Counted from the stretch's first letter, positions 8,121 through 16,779 are shown. The stretch is 64,000 nucleotides of DNA from Candidatus Poribacteria bacterium (GCA_026706025.1 JAPOZO010000064.1:1-64000), one strand, 5' to 3'. Made by a program: numbers and translations. Notes: generated by a model not told the origin, from the letters alone.

Positions 8121-8465
8121 AAAAGTTGGTAAAGTGAACCCACTCGGAAACGCCAACGGCACCCACGTGGACTACGGGGTCGTGGTAACTTTGATATCCA
8201 AGGCGCAGCAAGTTCCGGGCCCGTCCATTGGCATCAGTCCGGGGATTTGGATCGGAGAGTACACCGTAATCGGTACGGATTTCTCCTTCTGGAAAAGATT
8301 CTTCGGGATAACCGGTCACACGAAATAGAACTTCAACATCTACTACTGGATCACCATGGGCATCCAGTACTTCAACGACCAATGGTTGCGGTAACCAACT
8401 GTTTGGAACCCCTTGCTGATTATCCCCAGAGACTTTTCGGAGGAGCAACCAAAGGAGATTGAATA
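8086..8465 (-). pseudogene. Fragment of a secreted protein, invasin-type Ig (Big_1-like) domain
   Basis: Translation on the minus strand gives LLRKVSGDNQQGVPNSWLPQ, LVVEVLDAHGDPV and VEVLFRV, then PRTDANGRARNLLRLG. These are the hallmarks of a bacterial Ig-like domain of the invasin type. It starts without a ribosome binding site and ends inside the hairpin at 8079-8120 immediately after WVHFTNF. It is most simply an internal exon-like piece of a large surface protein whose ends are lost. Confidence 0.65.
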
Positions 8466-8469
8466 AAGT

Positions 8470-8489
8470 TTCGCAATAAGTAGTTTTGG
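8470..8489. repeat. 20-bp direct repeat, copy b
   Basis: This is identical to 7250-7269. Here the sequence continues into the Big_1-like fragment rather than the sorting module. Confidence 0.7.
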
Positions 8490-8514
8490 GCTTTGTTAAT
8501 ACTATTTTTACATT

Positions 8515-8922
8515 TTATATTCTTTCAAAATCATTAACGACAAGTTCTATACGAGCCTGTAAATAAGCACCTTTTAGAAATATCTTCCATTTATTTCGGT
8601 TATATCTACGAGATTTGAATATGTGTTTTAAAAACCCTTTTCTTAGATAGGAAGGGAATAACGCTTTAGTTCTTTCTGAATTTAGGAAATCGGCATTTTT
8701 GTCTACTTCACCAAATTTAATTGGAAAGCTTTTGGGAATATCAAAACTTTCAGTATTATATGTAATCCATTCATATTTGACTATTTCAAATCTGTCTTTT
8801 GGGCTTAGTTTGTTAGCATTCCAAGCCATGATTGCTGATATAACAGCTGCCATTGCAGATACAAAAGCTACCAGCATTGGATACTCTTTTAAGTATGTGT
8901 TGATTGTTTCTAAAACAAGCAT
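8515..8922 (-). CDS. Hypothetical protein with N-terminal membrane segment
   Basis: This 135-residue protein has one membrane helix (residues 15-33, PMLVAFVSAMAAVISAIMAW) and a basic soluble C-terminal domain rich in aromatic and Lys/Arg residues. AAGGAG lies seven bases before the ATG at 8922. A longer frame upstream belongs to the truncated IS3 orfB and is not part of this gene. Function is unknown. The ribosome binding site lies 5 bp from the IS3 breakpoint. Confidence 0.6.
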   Translation of the reverse strand: MLVLETINTYLKEYPMLVAFVSAMAAVISAIMAWNANKLSPKDRFEIVKYEWITYNTESFDIPKSFPIKFGEVDKNADFLNSERTKALFPSYLRKGFLKHIFKSRRYNRNKWKIFLKGAYLQARIELVVNDFERI

Positions 8923-8935
8923 TTTTATCTCCTTA

Positions 8936-9034
8936 TGATAAGGTGCTCTTGTTGAAACCCAGCACCTGACAAATCTGCCGCATGGAATACTCCTTGCGCA
9001 ATGTCTCAACGAGACAGCACTGTTGAGAAGGCAT
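8936..9034 (-). pseudogene. IS3-family orfB, N-terminal remnant
   Basis: The ATG overlaps the orfA stop (TGATG). The 33 codons include LVETLRKEYSMRQICQVLGF and STYH, typical of the start of IS3-family transposase orfB. The frame then breaks off at the ribosome binding site of the 8515-8922 gene. The DDE core and right end are missing, so the element cannot transpose on its own. Confidence 0.75.
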
Positions 9035-9321
9035 CAATCCAACAAGGTCAATGCTTTTTTTTGAATTTCCAGTGCCTGCGTCAACCGTCCAACGAGTTGC
9101 TCAAGTTGAGCGATCCGTTCCGCTGACTCGCTTGACGACTTATCGGTTTCCGACTCAAAGAAGGTTTCGGCATTTTCAAGAAGTTGGCGTTTCCATGTGG
9201 AGACTTGGTTTTCGCTGAGGTTATAGCGTCTACAGAGTTCCGCTTGTGAAGTTTCACCGCGGAGGGCCTCAAGCACAACCTCTGCTTTAAACTTAGGTGT
9301 GAATTTTCTGCGTTTCGCCAT
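9034..9321 (-). CDS. IS3-family transposase orfA
   Basis: This 95-residue protein begins MAKRRKFTPKFKAEVVLEAL and carries a helix-turn-helix (AELCRRYNLSENQVSTWKRQ). A leucine-zipper-like coiled coil (RIAQLEQLVGRLTQAL) follows, as in IS3/IS911 OrfA. AAGGAG lies eight bases before the ATG. The orfB downstream is truncated, so at most a DNA-binding OrfA is made. Confidence 0.85.
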   Translation of the reverse strand: MAKRRKFTPKFKAEVVLEALRGETSQAELCRRYNLSENQVSTWKRQLLENAETFFESETDKSSSESAERIAQLEQLVGRLTQALEIQKKALTLLD

Positions 9322-9370
9322 CGGAATGCTCCTTTCAGTTAGATTGTCATTGTAGCACAATCTTATATTA

Positions 9371-9402
9371 GGGAGTGGTCTAAATTTCCGGGGGCAGTAC
9401 AA
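9371..9402. repeat. IS3 left-end repeat (inner)
   Basis: On the minus strand the end reads TTGTACTGCCCCCGGAAATT, followed by TAGACCACTCCC. It belongs to the element carrying orfA at 9034. The same end, with small changes, recurs at 9416-9447 and in 47895-47956, and weakly near 19188. Confidence 0.75.
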
Positions 9403-9415
9403 CAATCTTCCTTTA

Positions 9416-9447
9416 GGGAGTGGTCTAAAAAACCGTAGGCAGTACAA
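9416..9447. repeat. IS3 left-end repeat (outer, nested)
   Basis: This is a second copy of the left end, reading TTGTACTGCCTACGG on the minus strand, just outside the inner one. Two ends in tandem suggest one element inserted ~45 bp inside the end of a related element, or a one-ended event. The outer copy directly interrupts the DUF4238-like gene. Confidence 0.7.
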
Positions 9448-9726
9448 ACTAAAAAACTTTATGAACTTATCAACAGCAGAAGCATTGTATTCTCCTTGGT
9501 CTACTGCTTCGATAAGTTCTCTTAGTATTTTTGCATACCTTCTTTCAAGTTGACTTTGTGTTTGCTCTTGATCAGGCGTGTTGTAATTTTTCTTTCCACA
9601 AATATTGCTTATTGGGCTTAATTCATCATGGATTGTAAAATCCTTACCCATCGAAAAGACATGAGATTCAGCGGTGTTACAAGTGAAATGTTTCAAGTAA
9701 AATCTGGGGACGTAGTGGTGTGCCAT
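9448..9726 (-). pseudogene. DUF4238-like gene, N-terminal part, disrupted by IS3
   Basis: The protein starts MAHHYVPRFYLKHFT, the hallmark HYVPRFYL of DUF4238 proteins. It continues ~93 residues to FIKFFSLY before running into the IS3 ends. The family usually has ~250-300 residues with further conserved motifs, which are not found on the other side of the element. The IS and a deletion have removed them. The frame reads through into orfA, but that fusion is accidental. Confidence 0.7.
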
Positions 9727-9779
9727 GTGTACCTCCCAAATTATGTGATTTTTAACTCGCGTGGTTATGAACTTACGTA

Positions 9780-12467
9780 TTAAGACTTAATACGTAAATC
9801 CTGCGCGCTGTCAACAACTTCGTAATCGACACCGAGTGCCTCCCTGAAATGTCGCTTACCACATTCAATTTTCCTGCGCTCATCCGAACGTAAATCGTCA
9901 AGATTTGTTGTTCCCTTTGTCTCACGCACCAGGTATAACCTCTGGCCCTCATCATCAGGATAATCCACAACGATAGCCCAATCGGGGTTATATGTTCCAA
10001 TCGGCGTAGGAACTTTGAAGAAAGCTGGGAGTTTCATATAAAATTTCACAAAGTTAAGTTTCTCTAAGCCTTCAACAAATTCTTTCTCAACTTCCGAATC
10101 AAATATCACTTTCTCATAGAGTGACCGTTTTGCTGGAATGAGGTGATTTTCCCAACTATCTATTTCTATCTCAAATTGACACATCTCATAGCACTCACCA
10201 ATCTTTTCGTATCTTATCCCGTCTACCAACTGGTCGGTGAGTTTTTCTTTGATAACACGAACCGCAACGGAAGCAAATTCGTGGGGGTTGTCCAGCACTG
10301 CTTGCTGATTTCTTTGGATGCGACTGAAAATCTTAAGAAGCGTTTTCTTTGTCAGACGCGTCGGGGGCGTTGTGTTCTCCAGTAGGTGTGTCATCATATC
10401 AACTAAATTTGGCAACGGGTAGCGTCCTGCTAAGTCTATCATAGTTTTAGCGCCACTCATTTGTAAGGCTGAAAAGGTTTCTTGCTCGTCAAGTTGAACG
10501 AGTGCTTTCGTTGCTGTAATACGTGGCGGACGGATTTCAGACTCTTCTAAGGCTTCAACAACCTTGTCAACGAGCAAATCTGTATCCACATGAACAGCAT
10601 AGCGGGTTTTGTGCTTGATACGTTCCCACAATTCTTTGAACTCCGGCTTCATTATGTACGCCTTCTTTAACTTGGAAACGCCTCGTTTTCGTTTGTCAAC
10701 GGGAGCCGGCGGCAACTCTTGATCGCTGTATGCCTCTTGCATTTCCGTTTGGAGGCTATCCACATAACTTGCGTAACTCTCATTTGCGACAACGGTAAGA
10801 ACATTCACCCGTGTGTCATAAACACGGTTCCCAGACTGATCAACTGCTAACCGAATACCACGCCCGATTTCCTGTCGTTTCTTCATTTCAGAAGCCGTCT
10901 GGTTTAAGGGGCATATCTGAAACACGTTAGGACTATCCCATCCCTCTCGAAGTGCAGAGTGTGAGAAAATAAAACATGTCGGTTCATCAAAGGATAACAA
11001 TCGCTCCTTATCTCTCATAATCAAGTCGTAAGCCTCAACATCTTTCTTTGCCTCACCGGTGCTGCTATCCTCGTAAATAATTTCCCCGCTTCTTGTTTGC
11101 CGCTTAGCAAAGTAAGCGGCTTGCACACTTTCAACGTCTACGTCTCTCCAACCCGTGTATTTTTGTTTTAGCTTGTTAAAACTTTTTTTGAACAAACGAC
11201 GAATTACACCTGTTTCGAGGGCATAATTATCAACACGGTCTATAAAAAAGAGTGATAAAACCTTAATGCCAAGAGGCTTAAGACGCTCTTGCTTACGGAA
11301 ATGTTCCTCTATCGTGAGATGGATCTGTGTTTCAAAGATCGCCTCTTTATCCTCGCCCTTTGACTCGCCTCGTTCAACTTCAACGCCATTAGTAAACCGA
11401 ACAAAATCACTGAACAGATTTATTTCTTCAACAATGTAACCGTTATATTCTGGTCGGTTTGTTTCTTCAGAGAGGTTGTCCCCCGGCTTCACCGTTATGG
11501 ATTGCTCCTTTATTGTTCCATCACGCATGAGTTTATGAACGGATAACCGAGCCGTTAGGCTATTCTTTCTGCTTTGAATGTTGTTCACTCGGATAAGGGG
11601 TTGATTAACGTCATCTTCCTGTATAACTCCGTCAACCTCTATCCGTTTGACTAACCCTTGCCTATATGCTTCAGCAGGTGTTAGACGATAAACCATGTTG
11701 TATGAAACTCGATGTGTTGCACTATAACGTAGCGTAAAGAGTGGATCAAGTGCTGCGAGTGCCCTAACGCGTAATTCACTGACCATATTCTGCGGTTCGT
11801 CAAGAATTAATATCGGTCGAGTTGCCTGCACAAGGTGAATGGGGGTCTCTCCCTGTAAACGGTCAGTAGTCTGGCGAATGATATTTGATGCCTTATTAAA
11901 AGAGTCAATCGTCATCACCATAATTTCTACGCTATCTGAAAGTGCAAACTGGCGCACTTGTGCCGGATACGCGGAATCGTAGGCATAGTAGCGATAGGGC
12001 GTATTATCATAAAGTCTGCAAAGGTGATCTTGGGTAATCTCCAACGTTTTCAGTACACCTTCGCGGACAGCAACTGAAGGAACGACAACAATGAATTTCT
12101 TCAAGCCGTAAAAGCGAAAGAGTTCCAGTATAGTTCGCAGGTAGATATAGGTTTTGCCAGTTCCAGTTTCCATTTCAACGGAAAAATTAGGAAAGCAAAC
12201 GGTCTTGTCGCCAGTAGCTGTAACTATTTTTTCCTCAATATACTCAATTTCCACATCCTCATCTAAATTATTTTCTGCTTGTACCGATTTTAGGTTACTT
12301 AACAAGGCTTCATCGTCCAAATCTATACAATTCGGCACAGCAGCAAACAGCGTTCCGTTCTCGAACTGTAATTCAACTTCAACACGGGATTGTCCCTTTA
12401 ACAGGTTCGTCACGGATTCTATTGCCTTGAGTTGATAATCCTGATTCGCTTCAAATTTAAATTTCAT
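9780..12467 (-). CDS. res: Type III restriction enzyme, Res subunit
   Basis: This is an 895-residue superfamily 2 DNA translocase/nuclease. Walker A is ETGTGKT at residues 100-106, and the DEAD-like box is DEPQ (~222). Motifs around SALREGWDSPNVFQ and EIGRGIRLAVDQ correspond to helicase motifs V and VI. The C-terminus holds a PD-(D/E)xK nuclease site (YNPDWAIVV ... RETKG). With Mod it should cut DNA lacking methylation. The start overlaps the stop of the preceding gene by four bases (ATGA), indicating coupling in a three-gene operon. Confidence 0.92.
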   Translation of the reverse strand: MKFKFEANQDYQLKAIESVTNLLKGQSRVEVELQFENGTLFAAVPNCIDLDDEALLSNLKSVQAENNLDEDVEIEYIEEKIVTATGDKTVCFPNFSVEMETGTGKTYIYLRTILELFRFYGLKKFIVVVPSVAVREGVLKTLEITQDHLCRLYDNTPYRYYAYDSAYPAQVRQFALSDSVEIMVMTIDSFNKASNIIRQTTDRLQGETPIHLVQATRPILILDEPQNMVSELRVRALAALDPLFTLRYSATHRVSYNMVYRLTPAEAYRQGLVKRIEVDGVIQEDDVNQPLIRVNNIQSRKNSLTARLSVHKLMRDGTIKEQSITVKPGDNLSEETNRPEYNGYIVEEINLFSDFVRFTNGVEVERGESKGEDKEAIFETQIHLTIEEHFRKQERLKPLGIKVLSLFFIDRVDNYALETGVIRRLFKKSFNKLKQKYTGWRDVDVESVQAAYFAKRQTRSGEIIYEDSSTGEAKKDVEAYDLIMRDKERLLSFDEPTCFIFSHSALREGWDSPNVFQICPLNQTASEMKKRQEIGRGIRLAVDQSGNRVYDTRVNVLTVVANESYASYVDSLQTEMQEAYSDQELPPAPVDKRKRGVSKLKKAYIMKPEFKELWERIKHKTRYAVHVDTDLLVDKVVEALEESEIRPPRITATKALVQLDEQETFSALQMSGAKTMIDLAGRYPLPNLVDMMTHLLENTTPPTRLTKKTLLKIFSRIQRNQQAVLDNPHEFASVAVRVIKEKLTDQLVDGIRYEKIGECYEMCQFEIEIDSWENHLIPAKRSLYEKVIFDSEVEKEFVEGLEKLNFVKFYMKLPAFFKVPTPIGTYNPDWAIVVDYPDDEGQRLYLVRETKGTTNLDDLRSDERRKIECGKRHFREALGVDYEVVDSAQDLRIKS

Positions 12468-13441
12468 GATTCTATCATTTCCAGTAACGACGCGACGAAA
12501 TCTCTACAAGATTCCTCATTTCTGACATTAGGAAGCGGGATAAACTCCGACTCTATTGTTCTTAACTCTTGATCCCCACCTTCAACACGTTCTAACTGCA
12601 CTTGCTCAATAGATTCTTGAACTGGATAATAGACTACAATAATAGGAAGTGGTGGTCCGTTGCCACTCAAGTAATCATTGAAAATAGCTAGCCTATTATA
12701 TTTTCTACCATCCCGACTCCAGTTGTTACCCCGCCGATAATAATTTGAGAGCTTCTGATCATCAAAAGAAAACCTACGATCGCTGGGCGTGTGCTTCTTG
12801 AACTCTATAATCGCATGCGGAGTAAAGTTGGAATCCACCAAAACCAAATCCGCGTCGCCGGGCCAAGCCGCTCCTTCGTCTTTTTTGTCGTTGGCCAAGT
12901 AACACTCAAGGGTTGATAAGCCCAAAATTAACCCTTTAGCACCAACAGGAACGGGCCCTCCTGCATGCGCCTGAATACGACCCATCAGAATAGATAATTC
13001 AACCTCTCGAACATCTGTGACCAAACCATCCGCACCAAAACTTACTGCAACAATAGGTGATGGGGAATTTTCCCAATCGTCGGATTCCTTAAATAAAAAA
13101 TAGTGACAAGACATACCATATCTATCAGCGAATCCGCAAAGTTGTTTTACCTTCCCTTCGTCATCACATTGATATACCGCGTCCGAGATGTCATGAGACA
13201 ACACAGGCCACGGTGTAAAAGAGGGCTCTACAATTCGCTTTATCCACAGTCGATTTGAAATTGAACGGGTGCGCCAATTAACAAAAAAGTCAAATGTAAA
13301 TCCCACCAGACCATGTGGCTCTAAATAGGTATCTGCCAACCACTCATCTGGCTCTCCACTATGCGGGTGGGTCGATGCTGGACTTGCTCGATTGTTACAG
13401 TAGGCTAATGTTGGCTTAAGAAGCATTTCTGTGTTTCCCAT
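12464..13441 (-). CDS. Putative PD-(D/E)xK-type protein between mod and res
   Basis: This 325-residue protein has no family I can name. Around residues 195-215 it has DADLVLVDSNFTPHAIIEFK, a D...ExK pattern after a hydrophobic strand like nuclease cores of the restriction-endonuclease fold. It lies 32 bp after mod and overlaps res by four bases, so it is probably made together with the type III enzyme. Canonical type III systems have only mod and res. The ATG at 13441 lacks a clear ribosome binding site, so the start may be a few codons later. Confidence 0.65.
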   Translation of the reverse strand: MGNTEMLLKPTLAYCNNRASPASTHPHSGEPDEWLADTYLEPHGLVGFTFDFFVNWRTRSISNRLWIKRIVEPSFTPWPVLSHDISDAVYQCDDEGKVKQLCGFADRYGMSCHYFLFKESDDWENSPSPIVAVSFGADGLVTDVREVELSILMGRIQAHAGGPVPVGAKGLILGLSTLECYLANDKKDEGAAWPGDADLVLVDSNFTPHAIIEFKKHTPSDRRFSFDDQKLSNYYRRGNNWSRDGRKYNRLAIFNDYLSGNGPPLPIIVVYYPVQESIEQVQLERVEGGDQELRTIESEFIPLPNVRNEESCRDFVASLLEMIES

Positions 13442-13473
13442 ATATCTTTGAAGGGACTACTTTACTACTTCAT

Positions 13474-15330
13474 TCAGATAATTTTCAAACGACCTTGCAA
13501 GGCTAAATTCGCTTTCTGTCCGTCATTTAGCGCGACATCACGGCAAATAAAGAGATCTTGTATATCAAGATTCAGTTCTTTAGAAATCCCGGGATCAATC
13601 GTGTCATCTAAGCATATTTTGAAAGTTTGCTCTTTGTCAAAATCGGTCACACTATAAACGGTGTTCACGCAGATATTTTCCAGAAGTTCAATACGACAAT
13701 TTAAACCATAGCCTTCCGTTATAGCAATTTCATAAATGACATCTTCTACACTCCAATCGTCTACCAAAGGGTCATTAAACAGAGCCATTTTTTGGGTATA
13801 TGCATCAAAATCCTTTTCGTCGCAGCCCTGCCATGAACGATAATTGGAAGGTGATAGTTTGAACATTTTGACTCCGATTTGATTAGATGCTTCATCATGA
13901 TCGTCTTTCTGTTGTATCCTCGTAATAGCGCGTCGAATACGTTCCTTGCCAATATCAGCAACACTGGATAAGATAGGACCATCTTCCAATTTTTTTGGCG
14001 GTTCCAGTGGTTCGGGCAATTGAACGCAAATAAACCTTCTATTACCTCCATCTTCTCGATTCAAGTCTAATACGGCATCTGCTGTCGTACAAGATCCAGC
14101 AAAAAAATCAAGAACAATATCTCCATCGGAAGGTGATGTTGAGAGTTGTAATATCTGCTTTATCAAGGTGGTCGGTTTAGGATTATCGAAAATCCCACCG
14201 CCAAGAAGAGCCTTTAATTCATTATTCGCCTCATGGGTATTTCCGACCTCATCATTTAACCATATAGTGACAGGTGTAATTCCAGACTTAACCTCGGAGA
14301 GGTAACTTTTCTTAGACGGTGTAGATTTCCCTTCTTTACCAAACCAAATCTCATTATTTGCATCAAGTTCATCAAGCGTTTCCCTTGAATAGCGTGGAAA
14401 TCTTCCGGGAGGGGGCGACCAAACAACACCATTCTTAAATGTATATTTAAAAAGCGATTGTTTTTTTCCGCTTTTTGCGTGAAGCGGCGTCGCTTTCCAT
14501 ACGCCTCTTGGATCATTATCGGGATTCGAGTAACTTACTTTTTGGTCATCAGTGCGGGGCAATAAATTAAGCTTAAGTTTTTCTTTGTTGCGCGCGAAAA
14601 CCAAGATATAATCATGGTTATTCGAGAACCATTTTGCATCGTTACTCCTTGTATACTTCTTTTGCCAAATGATGCTTGAGATAAAATTCTCTTCTCCAAA
14701 AACTTCGTTCATTAACATCCGTAGATTATGCACTTCATGGTCGTCAATACTGACAAAAATTAAACCGTCATCGCGCAGCAACTGTTTCGCTGTAAATAAA
14801 CGAGGATGCATCATCGAAAGCCAGTCTGAATGGTAACGTCCGTTCGTTTCAGCGTTATTAGTAAGCAAATTGCCATCTGCGTCTTTTTGTCCAGTAAGTT
14901 GATAATAGGTATCCATTGGACTCCTATAATTATCAGGATAAACAAACTCTTTACCAGTGTTATAGGGCGGATCAATGTAAATTACCTTGATGCGACGATC
15001 ATAAGGCTTACATAGCAATTTCAATACTTCCAAATTTTCGCCTTCAATAAAAAGGTTCCGCGTCTCATCAAAATTTACAGATTCCTGTTGCATCGGAATC
15101 AAAGTTGAAGAAGAAGGAACTCGAAGCATACGTATTGCATCACGTTTTCCTGCCCATGTAAAATTATAGCGTTCAAATTCGTCCTCCACAACCTCTCCTA
15201 AGACCTCACGGAGTTTCTGAAAGTCTACCTTACCTTCAGTAAAACACTCTGGAAACAACTCTTTTAGGTCTTCCACCCGTTCATCTAATGCAGATGTTGT
15301 AAATTTTTCAACCTTTTCTGGTTTTGCCAT
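13474..15330 (-). CDS. mod: Type III DNA methyltransferase, Mod subunit
   Basis: This 618-residue N6-adenine methyltransferase has DPPY at 120-123 followed by NTGKEFVYPDNY. The AdoMet-binding motif LDFFAGSCTTADA lies around residue 410, giving the DPPY-before-FxG order of the beta class used by type III Mod. The N-terminal ~90 residues and the central variable region would contain the target recognition part. GGGAG lies seven bases before the ATG. The structured leader RNA at 15436-15514 and its promoter lie just upstream, so the whole mod-res operon is likely expressed through that leader. Confidence 0.93.
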   Translation of the reverse strand: MAKPEKVEKFTTSALDERVEDLKELFPECFTEGKVDFQKLREVLGEVVEDEFERYNFTWAGKRDAIRMLRVPSSSTLIPMQQESVNFDETRNLFIEGENLEVLKLLCKPYDRRIKVIYIDPPYNTGKEFVYPDNYRSPMDTYYQLTGQKDADGNLLTNNAETNGRYHSDWLSMMHPRLFTAKQLLRDDGLIFVSIDDHEVHNLRMLMNEVFGEENFISSIIWQKKYTRSNDAKWFSNNHDYILVFARNKEKLKLNLLPRTDDQKVSYSNPDNDPRGVWKATPLHAKSGKKQSLFKYTFKNGVVWSPPPGRFPRYSRETLDELDANNEIWFGKEGKSTPSKKSYLSEVKSGITPVTIWLNDEVGNTHEANNELKALLGGGIFDNPKPTTLIKQILQLSTSPSDGDIVLDFFAGSCTTADAVLDLNREDGGNRRFICVQLPEPLEPPKKLEDGPILSSVADIGKERIRRAITRIQQKDDHDEASNQIGVKMFKLSPSNYRSWQGCDEKDFDAYTQKMALFNDPLVDDWSVEDVIYEIAITEGYGLNCRIELLENICVNTVYSVTDFDKEQTFKICLDDTIDPGISKELNLDIQDLFICRDVALNDGQKANLALQGRLKII

Positions 15331-15435
15331 AGAAAACTCCCTTTTAAACTAATGCCTTGTGAAACCCAATGGCATTTTAACCAAAACACTTCGGTCATTT
15401 TTTATTGAAAAGCAAATTTATTGGATTTACCAGCC

Positions 15436-15514
15436 CAGTCCTTTATCCATCCACCACGGTTGGAGGGTGGCAGAATCGGAATGGGTCCGATTCGTGGTGG
15501 TGCCACCCGAACTG
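15436..15514 (-). ncRNA. Structured pseudoknot leader RNA, copy 3 (upstream of mod)
   Basis: On the minus strand the helices are: outer CAGTTC (15514-15509) with GGACTG (15441-15436); inner GGGTGGCA (15508-15501) with TGCCACCC (15472-15465); pseudoknot CCACCAC (15500-15494) with GTGGTGG (15457-15451); and a central hairpin GAATCGG/CCGATTC with a 7-base loop. The linker reads TCCAACC. Its 3' flank (AAATCCAATAAATTTGC) matches the flank of copy 2 at 16 of 17 bases. It is more divergent than the others but has the same topology. Confidence 0.7.
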
Positions 15515-15522
15515 GTTTGAAT

Positions 15523-15551
15523 AGTATAACATATAGGACGAGACATTGCAA
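15523..15551 (-). promoter_or_regulatory. Promoter of the mod-res operon
   Basis: On the minus strand TTGCAA (15551-15546) and TATACT (15528-15523) are 17 bp apart. The expected start near 15516 is two bases before the outer helix of the leader RNA. Confidence 0.7.
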
Positions 15552-15611
15552 GTTGTTATTTGCTTGCATTCAAGCAGTATCTTTTGCCTTGCGATTTGGT
15601 TCATCAGGTGG

Positions 15612-15640
15612 TTGTCTTCTTTTCAGGTTTCTGCTATAAT
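15612..15640 (+). promoter_or_regulatory. Promoter of the small zinc-ribbon gene
   Basis: TTGTCT (15612-15617) and TATAAT (15635-15640) are 17 bp apart. The start would fall near 15647, which argues for translation from the GTG at 15700 rather than the ATG at 15646. Confidence 0.65.
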
Positions 15641-15699
15641 ATCAAATGTTCAGATTTACGTCGAACCCTCCGTTATTTTTATCTCCGAAGGTGTGTTCT

Positions 15700-15912
15700 G
15701 TGAAGGTTACAGTCCGCGATATTCTTGTGAAATGCCCGAAACATGGCGAGGTGCCGTATACGGCTTATTCCGATTTCAATGGTGGCGATGTAACGCTGTA
15801 CTGCCCGCGCTGTGAAGCGGAAGCACGCGAACAGTACAAACATCCCGACTCGCCGTATCCGGTGCAGGGGACAAGCTCTTCTGTGATCGAAGCTTGCAAT
15901 CGTGGGGATTGA
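15700..15912 (+). CDS. Small zinc-ribbon protein
   Basis: This 70-residue protein has a zinc-binding pattern: CPKHGE near residue 10 and YCPRC about 30 residues later. The N-terminal strand region (KVTVRDILVKC) and the DGD-type turn suggest a zinc ribbon like those in small phage and plasmid proteins. The GTG at 15700 has GAAGG eight bases upstream. Function is unknown. It sits divergently from mod, at the border of the plasmid-like block. Confidence 0.6.
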   Translation: MKVTVRDILVKCPKHGEVPYTAYSDFNGGDVTLYCPRCEAEAREQYKHPDSPYPVQGTSSSVIEACNRGD

Positions 15913-16518
15913 GGGTAAGGTTAGACACTTCGGGTAAGTGTCAGAACTGGAAAAGAAAATTGAGATGAAGGTCCTGCCGAAAGAAATGTTTTAGTACATG
16001 TAGGTGGCTGTTTTAAGCCTATACATCAAATCAATGCGTATGAGACCGCAAGATGTTCGGGAAAAATTGCGAAAAAAACCGCGTAAATAAAGGGTTTTTT
16101 GCTGTGTTTTTCATTCTATACTCGCCAAGTTAGGCAACATGATAACAAATATCTATGCACACCGGCAGGAAAACTTCGACTGGCAGTGGCAATCGCTCAC
16201 CAGAGACTTGAGGCAACGCAACTGGAAAAGTCTTCGCTGGTAGGAGCAGTTGAGGCAGCATATCTGGTTCAAATATGAGGAACGGCGTTGGTGAATCAAC
16301 GCATCGGTTGCTTTTATCCTTGACAAATGTATAGCAAGTATGTCATAATTCTTGATAACCAAAAGAGGCGGGGGTATCCCGCAAAGAATGACCCCCCTTC
16401 TGCAAGCGTTCCTCTGATGTCTTCTAAGTTGATATGCTGCTGCTGAAGTTCACTTCACAGGCTGCAACATGAGAGTGAAAGAAAACCCTTTTCTCTGGGT
16501 CGAATAAAAATGACAGGA
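15913..16518 (+). other. Non-coding stretch with a truncated small frame
   Basis: No convincing gene was seen. An 18-codon frame at 16033-16089 encodes RPQDVREKLRKK, which resembles the start of a longer protein family but stops at once, so it is probably a remnant. A second short frame at 16140-16244 (beginning MITNIYAHRQ) has no ribosome binding site. Confidence 0.4.
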
Positions 16519-16779
16519 CTATAGGGGCCAGTGCGCGGATAGGCGCATCGCGATTGGAATAGAAAGGTATTCGGAAACCACCTTCCCTATAGAGTGCTGG
16601 TTCCCATTAATCTCGCATGCAAAGCGTGCGTTGTGATACAATAGAAACCAGCACTGTCATACTCATGCTATGGCAGCGCTGAAGCGTCGCGGGTACTCTA
16701 CATACCTGCGGCGCACTTAATGAATTAGGAAGCTGCCCTGACGTAACTCACGCGAGACCGTGAATTTTCTTAACGTCAG
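16519..16779 (+). ncRNA. Four consecutive stem-loop domains, candidate structured RNA or origin element
   Basis: Four closed domains follow each other. CTATAGGG (16519-16526) pairs with CCCTATAG (16585-16592). AGTGCTGGTT (16593-16602) pairs with 16646-16655. GGCAGC (16672-16677) pairs with GCTGCC (16732-16737). CTGACGT (16738-16744) pairs with ACGTCAG (16773-16779). Each encloses at least one further hairpin, for example CGCGGGTA/TACCTGCG and CGCATGC/GCGTGCG. Those two inner stems contain G-U pairs valid on the plus strand. It matches no RNA I know (not tmRNA, RNase P or SRP). It lies ~370 bp upstream of the iterons. Confidence 0.5.

Noticed and set aside
16519-16779. Structured region considered as tmRNA, RNase P RNA or SRP RNA
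   Set aside because: None of the conserved core sequences of these RNAs was found on either strand.
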